64,000 nt of DNA from contig JAPYXD010000743.1 in the NCBI GenBank assembly GCA_030998225.1, positions 1,550,001 to 1,614,000 on the forward strand. Direction: 5' to 3'. The translations under genes and the position numbers were made by a program. Every line of letters begins with the position of its first letter. Positions within the stretch are counted from its first letter, which is position 1. This stretch comes from Diplolepis rosae. Its lineage: Eukaryota > Arthropoda > Insecta > Hymenoptera > Diplolepididae. Below, piece after piece: positions 44,841 through 56,603 of the stretch. The notes beneath the pieces were generated by a model. The model ran no database searches and was not told the origin of the DNA. It saw only the letters and a list, made by a program, of their open reading frames with translations.

Positions 44841-47065
44841 AAAATTTCTTTTGTAATATCTTTCTATAAAATAAAACACTTTGACGAAAGTTGAAACTCC
44901 AGGTCAATCTGTAATTTCCGATGGTAGTTTATATATATGTATACATACGAATTGTCATGTAAAAGATGTTAAATTCCAAAAAATTGTATTCAATGTATTT
45001 TATTTTTTAGCAACCGTTTGTCGACTTAGCTTCATATCAAGAAAAGTTTGAGGTGTAAATTCACATACAATTTACGTATTTTCTTAAAACAGCAAACACT
45101 TCATTTACATTCATCTATTGAAATTGCCATATGTCTTAGGTAAAAAAAGGATTATTTTGCTTCCAAAAATAGAAAAATTATTATTGAAGAGATCATTTCA
45201 AAGAAAAGAGATTAATTTCCAAGAAAAATATTTGAAGCATAAGAAAAAATAAATTTAACAAATTTTATTTTTACCCCGAAATTTTTTCTTATCGCTTCAA
45301 ACCAAATTTTAAAAAAAATGATGTGATTCAAATAAATCCAGAATCGTTTTTTCAGGAAAAAGACCTAATACAACCTAACCGTTTCCATATTTCTAAAATG
45401 AATAAGTTTTTACCAAATTCAGTAATTTTTTTACAAGAATTTTGTTTTGGAAATTTTATTTTTAATGCTTTTATCCATTAAAGAATTTATTATAATTTTC
45501 AAAAAATGGAAACGGTTAAGTTGTAGAAAGCCTTTTTCTTAAAAAAATTATCCGTCATTTCACAGAATCACATCATTTTCTAAAATTTGGTATGAAGCGA
45601 TAAGAAAACAAGTTCGGGTAAAAATAAAATTTGTTAAATGAATTATTTGTTTATGTTTTAATTTTTTTTCTTGGAAACTATTCTTATTTTTTCCAAATGA
45701 TCTCTTCAATAATAATATTGCTATTCTTGAAAAAAAATTTATCTATTTTTGCCTGAAGTCTAATTTTTGTGGATGAACTACATGAAATCAGCAAAAACTT
45801 CATTTACAATTATTTATCGAAATTTTCATACCAAAGATGTTACCTATTACAAAAATGTTCAAACCCTTCATTTTTGAAACTTGTATTTCATCTTGAATGA
45901 TATCTTATTATAAAATATTCTCTACATAATTTAAAAAAAAATGCTGAAATCGATATTTTATTTCGAATCTTTAAGCATTTATTGACTTTAAATTTCATTA
46001 AAAAATTATTTTTCAAGTATTTAAATTATCTTAAAATTTCACAAAATCTTTTAGATACTTATTTCAGATCAATATTTTTCAAAGTATATAGAAAAAAAGT
46101 GTAATTTTTTTAATGTTATATTCCGTAATTTTGAATTCTGAGTCTATTTCGCGCCTCCTTTGCTTGAAGTCGAGAAAAATACAATTTCTCATTTTAACTC
46201 GACAACCGACAGCGTGAAATCGAAGCAAGTTAGTGGGGATACACTGACATGACGCGCTTCATTGTGTGTGCTCCCACATGTTATTATAACAGCGCGGACC
46301 TTTAATTTTAGTTCGAAAAAGATCCGAAAAAGCTGTACGCAATTGGGGGCGCTGCAAAAGTGATAAACAGTAGCTCTGTTTTACCCTTCAAGTAGTAGCA
46401 TGAACCTTTCATTTTAGTTCCCAAGAGCATTTCGCAATAGGGCGCGCTGCGGAAAATCACTCGAAATTAAATACATTACTTTAGCAATCTCCCAACTCAT
46501 CTCTGCCAATGACATGCGATAATTGCTAGGGACTTATTACTAGCTTGGTTCAGTGCTGTGGCAACAGGTGCCCCTGTGTTTAGTAACACACATGTACCGG
46601 CTTGTACTTATTTTTTGTGTTTACTTTTGTGCAAAAAGGTGAGTAAAAGTTAGTTTGAAAAATAATCAGTTATTTTTGTTGATAATTTAAAAATTTCATG
46701 GATAAATTCAGTCGATAAAAAACTATAAGGAATACTTAGTGCTTTTAGTGGAAAATGTATAGATAACAGTTGAGGTTATGTTGCACGACTGTACATACAT
46801 ATTTAAGATCTTAATAAGTTGAAATGTAATTGGTTATGAAAATTCTCCAATTTTTCGAAGTTAAATTGTAATTAAAATTTATAATTCAAATATAATCATT
46901 AATTAAATTGATATTTCATTTTAAATATTCATTGAAAGAAAAAAATTACTAAGATTTTTTACAAAAATATGAGGACCCTCCAAAGACGGTGTTTAAGGCG
47001 GCCCTGACCATGCACATTTCTCGACCAATAATGTGAAGCGTCAGAGTGGGATGTTCGTTAGGAGA
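44690..47065 (-). repeat. Right inverted arm of the 27.8-47.1 kb structure
   Basis: Partner of 34,149-35,600, interrupted by the palindrome at 45,135-45,790. About 46,530-47,050 is absent from the left arm. It contains GGCGGCCCTGACCATGCA (about 46,997), which may be an old hAT end, and a GTGAGT after an exon-like stretch (46,640). No gene identified. Confidence 0.6.
45135..45790. repeat. Palindrome, second copy of the 22,530-23,170 core
   Basis: Left half: TTATTATTGAAGAGATCATT, then TTTTTTCTTATCGCTTC. Right half: complements near 45,595 and 45,705, ending TTTTTGCCTGAAGTC. Both halves match the inner arms of the foldback 21,471-24,216. It is inserted in the right arm of the 27.8-47.1 kb structure. 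Confidence 0.7.
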
Positions 47066-47092
47066 GTGTCGGCTACGATAGGTTTTACTGTA

Positions 47093-47386
47093 CGTTTAGC
47101 TTAGCTTCCAGAAAACCTACTCTTCAAATTATCCTTTGTGGCGCTGCCAGTTCTGCCAGGTAAAGCTGACAGCGCCAACCCTTTTTCTTAATTTAAAGTT
47201 TAAGACTTAAAAATTGCTAGAGCAGCGAGAATTGAATAAATTCTAAATTGTATTAGCATAGAATACGAAGTAAATTGATGTTTGAGTGCTGTGACTTTTT
47301 GAACCCTTTTATGTTTTAAAGGGACAAAGGTCAGTCTTAGGGCATAAGAAGAGCCCTAAATTAGTCGGAAATTCTGGTGAAGACTA
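47093..47386. other. Short intergenic segment with a GGCGCTG hairpin
   Basis: 47,139-47,177: TGGCGCTGCCAG faces its complement GACAGCGCCA across about 18 bases. A relative of the 48,893 repeat lies at 47,335-47,378. Confidence 0.5.
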
Positions 47387-48791
47387 CACGGAGAAAAATA
47401 GTTGAAGTAATTTTACACAACTCTGTCGATTAAACTTGGGACATAAGGACATTTGATATATACCTAATTCACCCAAAGTGAATAACAATAAGCGTTACAT
47501 AGGGAATAGTAAGGAGTTGAGTAAAACGTTATCGACGACAGGGCACCAACATGCGTCAGTGGGTTAACATGAAATGTATAAGTATATTACCGACGCTTGA
47601 GGTGCTTCAAACCGTAGTTGGGTAAAATGAGCATCGGGCATATTATTTGAACTGGCAATGGTATGGTTCTCTCAAATGAAAAAAAATTCTTACCTCGAGC
47701 CTGCCAATAGTCATCCGGTACATACATAAACAACTTACAAATCCATTCACACCATTCAGACGTAGCCAATCACATTTCAAATTACAAATACACTTAAACG
47801 TATAACCTTACATATATAAACATATATAAACTACGATACGCTTTCGTCGAATAACGCACACGCTCGCTTACAATACTGAAATATAAAACTTGGAACTTTC
47901 TTATATAGTGACTGCTGAGTTATTCAGAGCTTGTGAGAGTAAGTGCCGTCAATAAAATTTGTGAGCCTTACTCAAGTAAAAATAAATCAACTTTCTTCAT
48001 AAATGATTAATAAAATATTTTTAAAAATTAATATAAGTAATCAATTATTATAACCATGATTATTGGTATATATAATATAATTATTAAATTACATTTAGAA
48101 TACATTTTTATTATAATGACGTATGAAGTTTAGTGAAACTAAATTTTCAAATGTAGATTAAAAAATTGCATTATTATTAAGAAGTATCTTGTATAAAAAC
48201 ATTTAAAAGAAGGTTCTTTTATTTTCTGTGTTTTATATTTTCAAAATATGGATTTTACATTTGCGAATTCCAAATTATTATTCTGCCTGAGTAATTTATG
48301 TGATATTTCATATTTTATGTAATACACTTATCGACTTTTTTTTGTTTAAATTTTCATAATATCAATTTAATTTTAAGAATTTAAGTTTTTGAAATTAAAA
48401 TTTTTTATGTGTGCCCAAGGCGCAGATTACTTTCATTCGTTCCTGCGTGAATAGATGTAGCTGTTGGAATACATCTTGCGATTCACGGTTTACTCAACTC
48501 TCGATTGAAGCGTAGAGTAGAATGAACGGAAAGCTCTACTATTTTTGTGATTTAATAAAAGATTGGTTTTTTATAGTTATACTACGAGTAATAATATATA
48601 TATTTAAAAATTTTTAATGCACGCTTTCATACTTCACCCTACACTTCTGAATTTTACTCAACTTTAATTCATTTTCGAACATTTAATATATCACAAATAA
48701 ATACAGTGATACTAAATAACTTCTAACTTGTCCTTATGTCCCAAATTTGATCGGAAGTTGAGTAAAATTACTTCAACTATTTTTCTCCGTG
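47387..48791. mobile_element. 1.4-kb TIR element, TA duplication
   Basis: CACGGAGAAAAATAGTTGAA at the left and its complement at the right end (48,772-48,791). Similarity continues inward to about 65 bp (AGTAATTTTAC, GGGACATAAGGAC). TA flanks both sides. The interior at 47,505-48,330 resembles 38,330-39,020 in the 2.8-kb element. A short minus-strand ORF (from 47,769) ends near a GTAAGA. No transposase domain. Confidence 0.8.
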
Positions 48792-48830
48792 TAGAAGTCA
48801 AAATCTTAATTTGTTGACCGTTTTTCATTG

Positions 48831-48866
48831 TGGCGCTGCTGACTTTAAGTAAAGCTGGCAGCGCCA
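48831..48866. repeat. GGCGCTG hairpin
   Basis: TGGCGCTGCTGACTTTA and AAAGCTGGCAGCGCCA pair. The same motif is at 47,139-47,177, and a half copy at 48,971. Confidence 0.6.
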
Positions 48867-50264
48867 CCATTTAAAAAAAAATGCAGAACCGGAAATTTAC
48901 CTTCGGGGCATTAAATTAGCCCTAAATGAGCCCTTAATTATAGGTGACCCAATATTGTGAAATGACGTCATGGCGCTGCTAACTTTACCCACCTTTTTCC
49001 CGATTGGCTTCGTAGACTCGATCGAAGTCTGTCCAACTCAGTGGTAGCTCATGTTCGATTCCTCAAAAGTATTTTATTATTGTATTTTTATGTCAACACT
49101 GTGTACTCAAGCAATACTAGGATCCGATTTATCAGCAGGAAAAAGGAGTTGTAAATATTCAGCTTAGATTTGTAGAATAGTTGTAAAATCATAAAAGTAT
49201 AGCCATTCAATTTTTAGAAGCTTAACCCTAGGGAAAACACGTGAATAGCCCTAATTGTAAATAGACATTCGAACTTTGGAAAAACATATTTCAACTCAAT
49301 TAAATGTTTAGGACCACAAGACTTTACGGTAAAACATCTGGCGGAACAATACCTCAGTTACCTAGAACCTAGATTTCTAAACATTATCAATGGTCACCTA
49401 GCCAGACGACCCATGATAGGTCCTCTGCACCCCCCTCTTCATAATTTCATGTACCAACCATTACTTACCTCTGTCAGAGCCTCTGTACTTAACCATTTTT
49501 GACAATAAACAGTCTTCGATCACCTCTTGTAGAAGTCACATCAAGCAAGTGACAAGGCCACGGTGTGCCCACTCCCATAGGCCAAGTGGCGAAAGAAAAA
49601 TAGTGATTGCTACGTCCCCTAGTCGCCGCTAGTGTGTCATCGAAATGAACGCTGTGCGCGGTAGACATGTTGTCACTTGTCTGCATGTAACTGATTAAAA
49701 TTAATTGCGATTTTAAGTGATTTTAATGAACTTCGATCTTTAAAGTACTAATACCTGGACTAATGTGCCAACAATCAGCAGTACTTTACTGTTTGCCCTC
49801 CAAATGAAAATAGTTGTAGCTGCAAATCGGGTAAGTCACCAATAAATTTTGTTTTGAATCTAAAATAAAACTCATAAAGGCTTGGTTTCTCGTTTTGTTC
49901 ATAAAAATTAATTACTTATTATATTGCAAAACGCGGTAAGAAAGTTTGCATTGAAAAGTATTTTCGTTTTTCAATTTTAAATCCGGATTCAAGTGTCGAT
50001 AAAAATAAAACTCCCCATTCAAAGCTGATTTAAGCCATGTAAAGTAACCTCAAATATAATAAAATCCTAATTTTTCCTTTTTCGCATGGGAAGGCGAAAA
50101 TTTTGCGCCCTTCATTTCTGTATCCGAAGTGGAGGGGGAGGGGTAGTTTTCGTGAAATTTAGTTCCTGCTACGTCCCCTAGATGTCGCTGATATAAATTC
50201 ATTTGCCCCGCCGCCATCTGTAAGTACCCCTTTGTAATACATGGGAGTGGGCACACCGTGGACA
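48867..50264. other. No gene; repeats and the hAT insertion site
   Basis: 48,893-48,960 is the inverted partner of 3,118-3,203. About 49,558-49,582 (CCACGGTGTGCCCACTCCCAT) is inverted at 50,241-50,261, immediately next to the hAT insertion. GCTACGTCCCCTAG with CGC(C/T)G-type continuation occurs at 49,610 and 50,168. Confidence 0.5.
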
Positions 50265-53168
50265 CAGTGTCTCCAGAACGTGGGATTTTTCGGCCCCCAC
50301 CACGTTCCCATCTGGGAGAAACACATGCAAACGCTGCGGGCACCAGCTTCGTGTAAAGCCGAAGGTGCACGAAGACGGACTTCGTTACAATGCTTGAGTT
50401 TTCAAGTTATTTTTAGATTTCACGCTTTCGTTTATCGAGTCGAAATTAAGAATTGTATTTTTCTCGAGTACGTGCAAAAGAGGCGCAAAGCAGACGACGA
50501 ATTTGAATTTACGAAGTATATAGTTCAAGAAATAACACTTTTCTTCAATTTCTTGAAGAAAGGCTGCATGAAATAAACATCAGTATGATCTTGGAAAATT
50601 TCATGAGGATTTCAACACTTCAAAAATAAACTTTCAGTGAAATTTAGTGACAATAAATGTATAAAATTTGAATCAATATATAATTTTCCATTCAAATTTA
50701 TATACTTCTTACTAATTTTGTACATTTAACAATTTTTCAATTAGAACAATATTTTCTATCAAGATAAAATGAACATAAAATTCAAGTTCATAATTTATAT
50801 TTTCAGTTATATGTTAGAAATATTTTCATCTCACATTTTTGTAGCCTAAGCACAAACTTTTCATTCCAAAACTTAAAATCTCTACGGAAATGGAAAATTG
50901 TCTAATAGCAGTAGATAAATTAAAAAGCTAAAATATGTGTTTATTGGTATTTCCATATTAACATATAAATATCAATCAACTTTAAATTTTACATAAAAAT
51001 GTTCGTTCGAAGTGTTCAAATCTTGTTACAATTTGACAAGATTTTATGGAGGAGTGCAATCTTTTGGATGAAATATTTTGTAGTTCTTAATTTGTCTGTC
51101 CGTCTGAAATCGTAGTAAGATCTGAACAGTAAACAACAAATTTTCCAATAGAATTCAGGATCAATAATAATTGATTCAGGAAATACTTCAACTCTGTAAA
51201 GCATTTTTGTATTTCGAATTCAAAATGTGTGCTTAAGCAACAAAAAAGTAAGCTGAAAATGTAGATATAAAACTAATTATGTCATGTTTATGTCTTCTTA
51301 ATGGAAAATACTTTGCATATAATTCTCTAATTCGATATTTTTTTAATGTATGAACATTCAAGAAATTGATAAATATTCCATCTTTTTATAGGAACTAAAA
51401 ATTTCCGGATAATGCTTTGATTGAGAAAGCTAAAAATTTGTCAAATATTGATATAAATTGCAATTTTACAATTGCATTATTTTTCAAATATTTTAACATC
51501 TCTTCAATCTTGATAATTCTTACAGAAGTTTATTTCATGTGAGTGACTTTTTCTTTTTCTAATGAAAGATTTCGTAATTCTAAATTCGGCCCAATTCGTA
51601 ACATTGTAAAAAGATTTTAAAACTTCATAAAATTTTTTTTTCTGTTTTATTCAAAGTCAATAAATATTCAATGTTTGGAATCGAAATATTAGGTAAATGA
51701 TTTCTAATTTCTGGGAATAAACTGCTTTAATAAGACAATCTTTCTTCTTTGTGAAATTCTACGCATAGGATACAAAAACATAATATGAAAATACATTTAT
51801 TACAGAATTTTGAAATATACAAGTTGATCAATTTTTAATCGAGTAAATCGGCTACTTTAAGCAAAAAATTATGTTAAAAATATTTTATCAAAAAAAAATA
51901 AGACACATTAAATTACGGTTTAAAATCCACATTCATAGATTGATGGTAAAAGCAGTTTAAAGTTTTTTAATCTTACGTTTTAGTGACGTATGCACAGACA
52001 TTTAATCAGATAAATGAAATGCTATATAGAAAGTCAACATTTTCTTATTACTGCACTTAATCAAATTTATAAAGTAAAAATATTTTTTAATTGATGCTTT
52101 CACTCAATTCTTTAAACATTCATTAATTGAAAATTGTACTCAAAATTTAATCTTGCAGCGTTCCAATATTCCCACAATGTTACAAAATCTTATTAATCAT
52201 TATTTTAGTCGAATTATTTTCAAAATATTTAAAATATTAATGTAAATATTTTGATTAAATACTCTGTAAAATTTTGCATTTGACTGATCTTGCAAAATTG
52301 TTGAAAGTTTTGAATACCGATAGAAGAAACTTTAAATGAAATTTTATGTCCATAAATGCTTAAAGTTCTATATAGAAATATCAACTACAGTATTCTCAAA
52401 TTTTATAAATAAACTACTAAATTCAAAAAGTTTCGGATTTTTTTAAAAACTGTACAAATTTCAAATATGAATCAGTCAAAATCTACTGATTATCAGTGAA
52501 ATTTGTCTGATTTAAATAACTAAAAACAGGTTACTGTGAATCAGTCAAATTTCACTGATTACTTCAGTAAAAAGTAACTGATTTAACAGTGAAAAATATT
52601 GTTTCCACTGATGATTCAGTGAAAAGGCAAATCACTGATTCAATCAGTGAAAATTTGACTGATTCAGATTTAGAGTGTATACAAATTTCAAATATAAAGT
52701 GTACTCTGTACATTAATCAAACAAATTTAGAAGATGAATATTTTAATAAATATTCCTAAATATTATTGGAATATGATACATATCGATTTAGAAAAACTTC
52801 TTCAAAGTACTCAGACATTTTTCTTATTTTACGACATTTTTGCACCATGTTTGACCTTTGGGTTGGACTCAAGAAAAAAATTGTAGACATACTTTCATTA
52901 CTTAGTAAAATACTATGAAGACTTGCTTTTTAAATTAAAGCGAAAACTTTTAAAACCTTTAACAATCGGTTGCATAGATTCGGCTCTAATCTTGGACGCA
53001 ACTAGAGAAATAGGTTTTTTTGCTTTTTTTAGATCTAGTTTTTGCCTTAAACATAAAAGAAAGAAAACACATTTGAAATATTAAAATAAAAAAGCTGGTT
53101 CATTCTTAGAGAATCCCAAATATTCTGAAATTAAACTCCTTTCCACACCACCACGGAGGTAGAGTTTA
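50265..53168 (+). repeat. Left 2.9-kb inverted arm of the hAT element
   Basis: Mirror of 56,604-59,528. Its inner edge is CCACGGAGGTAGAGTTTA. ORFs in the arms (for example 50,241-50,576 and 51,204-51,016) recur as mirror images in the right arm and show no family motif. 52,470-52,680 is an array of ATCAGT/ACTGAT motifs. 52,740-52,960 is a copy of the dispersed foldback family also seen at 25,915. Confidence 0.93.
52470..52680. repeat. ATCAGTGA palindrome array in the left arm
   Basis: Roughly 15 occurrences of TCAGT or ACTGA within about 210 bp, many as palindromes (ACTGATTATCAGT, CACTGATTCAATCAGTG, CACTGATGATTCAGTG). Mirrored at about 57,112-57,306. The motif shares CAGTG with the element terminus. 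Confidence 0.8.
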
Positions 53169-53977
53169 CTAGTAATAGTTCAATAAATTTTATGTACTCT
53201 AAATAAATTTTTTCGTAATTGCAGAAAACTTATTCCAAATACAAAAATTGTATCTTTAAATGTACAGGATAATTAATTATAAAAATCGTTCGAATTTGAA
53301 TTTCAAGGACTTGTACACACTTTCAAGGCACATCGTTTTTCCTTTTGCAAAAATTTTTAAAACTTCTAATTTTTCAAGTAATTGGGAGAAGTACATTTAA
53401 AAAAAAATTGTTTTCTCTACTTCCACTCGCGCTAGCTTAACAAATTTTCAGAATTTTACGATTTTATTAATATTGTATTAAGTGTCTACATTTTCTGAAA
53501 CTATCTACAGGAGAAAAATTTTAATACTTTAGTAAAAAAAGTTTTCTGAAAAGTTGTAGCTCAATCAGATTAATAGCCAAAAAGTTACCAATGTTTTAAA
53601 TCACAAACGAACGGTATAGAGGTCAAATTGGAGACGAAAACAAATAATAATAGCAACCTTCTTTTGTTTTCTTCTAAGATATACTTGATTCTCGCTTTAT
53701 GCGTTATTTGAGAAGGCAGGAGTGTGGATTCTTCATATTTTTATCGTAATTCCTTATTGAAAACGGCAAAAGTAAGAATATTATATTATTATTTGGTGAT
53801 ACGTGAGTGCTCTTACGTACGTTATTGTTTGATGCTTGTGGGTAAGTTTATTTTGTGAAACTTAATTTGTGTGCAGATTACAAATTATTCACATTCGCTC
53901 AATTTTATCGACTTTTCATCTTATTAATTCTTTTCAAATAATTCTGTTTTCCTTCGTCGTATAATTTATTGTTCACA
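53169..53977 (+). other. 5' region of the hAT transposase gene
   Basis: Unique central sequence between the left arm and the start codon. No coding similarity. Promoter elements could not be assigned with confidence. Confidence 0.4.
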
Positions 53978-56198
53978 ATGAGTAATCCGGTTGACCCAAA
54001 TTCGAGTGTTTTGAAGGACAGCCAGGTTCAAACGAAGGTTGACCACCGTTTGAACTCTGGTTCAAACGAATGTCAACCCGATAGAAAAGTCATGAAAAAT
54101 GCAAAAAACTTTCAGTTGGGATGGTTTGAGGAATTTCCGTCGTGGAGAGAGTGGGTGGTTACATTAGCAGTTGAAAGAAGATTTCATTGCAAAATTTGCA
54201 ATAAAACGTTGGTATGTGGCAAATCGGAAATTGAAAAGCATGAAGCATCTTTATCACACAGAAAGAAGCAAGAGTTTTCAAATAAATTAGAATGTTATGG
54301 AGTAGTAAGTGAAAATTCTTCTAATGTAACTGCCAATTCTTACAGTGTTGAACCTTGTGTAGCAAGTTCTTCTGCTTCAGAATTCACAAACTCCACGATT
54401 CCGGAAAGTGTTACTTTCAAACAGAAAGTACAAGAAGCAGAGATTAGGATTAGTACATTTTTCGTAGAGCATAATTTACCATTCGCGATTTCATCAGAAT
54501 TGATAGGACTTTTCCAAGATATGGAACCTTCGGTTTTAAAAGACGTTAGATTGAGCCACACTAAAATGGTCCTAGTTGTAAATAACGTCGTATGTGCTGC
54601 TGAAACTGATAGCATGGCAAATATTTTGCGTAAGCAATCATTTTCAGTGTACGAAGACGAAACGACCGACAGGACTCTAGAAAAGTGGCTGTCATTAATG
54701 GTTCGATATGTGGAGCCAACGACATTTTCTGTCAGAGTGGAATTGCTCCAGCTTAATAATGTAAATGCTTCGGATTGTTCTGCCTCTAAAATTTTTGATG
54801 CGTTCGAAAAAGCATTGTCCGGGCAGAAAATCCCTTTATCTAATATCTGTGCTTTAGCTTGTGATAATGCACAGGTGATGGTCGGCAATAGGTCCTCATT
54901 TAAAACAAAATTAAAGGAAAAAAGTCCCCGTTTAATTGTTTTCCCGAGTGTCTCGCATTCGTCAGCAATTGTAGCAAAATATGCTTGTGCCACAATCCCA
55001 GATGTAGAGGATTTAATCAAAGATTTGCCAGCTTTTCTTAATGCTAGCTCCAAGCGAACGGCTATTTTTCCATCGATTGTTTTGGAATTAGGAAATGACT
55101 ATCAAAAAATTCCTAGTCATTCTGAAACTCGCTGGCTTGTCCGCTATCGATGCATAGATATTATAATAAAGAATTGGGAAGTTATTCTTCAGTATCTTAT
55201 GGTCCTCGTATCTGAGAAGGTAGAGAAGGCCAAAGACTTGTTAGGAAAAATGCAGAATCCTTTGACACTCGCATATTTCCTATTCTTGAAATTTACTTTG
55301 AATAGGTTCAACGTATACAATGCAAAATTTCAAAGTCGCGAAACAATGGTTCAGGAACTCCAGCCAAACTCGGCTAAATTCTTCGTATGGATTCTTAGCA
55401 GTTATTTGAAAGAGGGTCTTCTTCAACCGAATTTATTCTTTCAAATCATTAGAAATGTTAACTTTGCAGATCCTAGTAATCAAAAGCCGCTTCAAGACAT
55501 TGACGTTGGTAAGGAAACGCGAGAATATTTCCAGCAGCAACTTACAAACAAGAAATTGCAAATAGTAGAAGTTGATCTATTTCTTCGTAATTGCTTGAAA
55601 TTTTATGTCACAACAAGCGAAGAAATTCGCAATCGACTTCCTTTTGATGACATCTTTTTGTCTTGCGTTGCTGTTTTCCGGCCTCAAGTAGCTTTCTATG
55701 CTGATCGAAGTGAAACTTTTGCCTAGGGTCTGGAAAGTTTGTCAAGATTTAGGGTCGTTTGATAGAATAGGTGTACAAAAAGAGTGGGATTCTTTACTCA
55801 AAATCAGACAGGAACTCAAAGAAAAGTGGTCGAATTTATCTTTTGACGAAATGTGGTCTAGTATCGGTGTATCTTCGACGAGTACAGGAGAAAAACTTTT
55901 TCCAAATTTGACCTCAGTATTGAATCATGTTCGGAGTCTTCCTCATTCAAATGCTGAGGCGGAGCGAGGTTTCTCCATGCTTACGGACGCGAAAACTCCC
56001 ACAAGAAATTGCTTAGGAAACAGGACGGTCAACTCAATTTGTGTTACTCGATCAGCCCTAAAGGCGAGAGCTGAAACAGCCAGAACAACGAGCATCACTT
56101 CGAAGCATTTGCAAATAATGACCGAAAATCTATATGAGATGGCAGAAAGTGATAGGGAAAGTGGTTTGTCGCTCTTCGCTCACGAAGGAGAGGATTAA
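53978..56198 (+). CDS. hAT transposase with BED finger, one apparent frameshift
   Basis: ATG 53,978 gives MSNPVDPNSS. An upstream in-frame TTG is not needed. Residues 68-97 hold a BED/C2H2-like finger (FHCKIC...HEASLSH; C71, C74, H88, H94). The RNase H-like core follows: FSVYEDETTDRT (first Asp about 227 or 231), ICALACDNAQVMVGN (second Asp 296) and SETRWLVRYRC, the conserved ETRW block. The frame ends at TAG 55,724-55,726, but the protein continues in the +1 frame from about 55,698 (LLPRVWKVCQDLGSFDRIG) through LPHSNAEAERGFSMLTDAKT, the hAT dimerisation region carrying the catalytic Glu, to the stop at 56,198. Combined length is about 740 residues, close to full length for this family. A single-base change near 55,690-55,725 would explain the break. 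Programmed frameshifting or an error in the assembly are alternatives. Confidence 0.88.
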
Positions 56199-56603
56199 TT
56201 CTAATGGCCAAGGCATGGCGTTAATCAATTTCAAACCCCTTTCTTACTCACAAAATAATGACATTTTATTTCTTATATCAGAGATACGTTCTTTATTCCT
56301 TTCTTCGCGTGCCTCGGGTATGGAAATTGTTCAGTTTTAATTATCATTTTGTGAGTAAGAAAACATACTGAAATTGAGTAATATCAAACTTCTTCATTAT
56401 TTGATTTAAAACAAAACATTTTTGTTCGACGTATACTGGCATTTGATAGAGGCAAGCCTGAAGTACGGGCTACATTTGTAGCGTTTTTTACCACTTTGCT
56501 TCATTTTTTTCCATTTTTCTTTTTGCTTGAAAGCAAAAACCCTTTTCGTTTCGTAGGACGTGGACTAGGCCTACAGGGGATACCACGTAAAAAAAACGAG
56601 CCT
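56199..56603 (+). other. 3' region of the hAT gene
   Basis: No ORF of note. TAGGCCTAC near 56,567 and the following bases resemble 1793-1855. Confidence 0.4.

Larger units (their letters stand above)
27807..47092. mobile_element. Candidate giant inverted-arm element with pogo/Tigger-like ends
   Basis: CAGTAAAACCTATCGTAGCC continuing GACAC is found at the left (27,809-27,817 resuming at 34,149 after the P insertion) and as an exact complement at 47,066-47,090. Both are flanked by TA. CAGTAAAACC with a TA duplication is typical of pogo/Tigger-type ends. Inward, 34,200-35,600 and 44,690-46,520 are inverted homologous arms (anchors: GATGAGTTGGGAGATTGCTA near 34,208 and 46,475; AAACTACCATCGGAAATTAC near 35,323 and 44,910). 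No pogo transposase is seen. The centre is filled by R1 and later insertions. The two ends could belong to separate insertions, so the single-element reading is a hypothesis. Confidence 0.5.

Noticed and set aside
54340..55053. Long minus-strand ORF of 237 codons
   Set aside because: Antisense shadow of the hAT transposase coding region.
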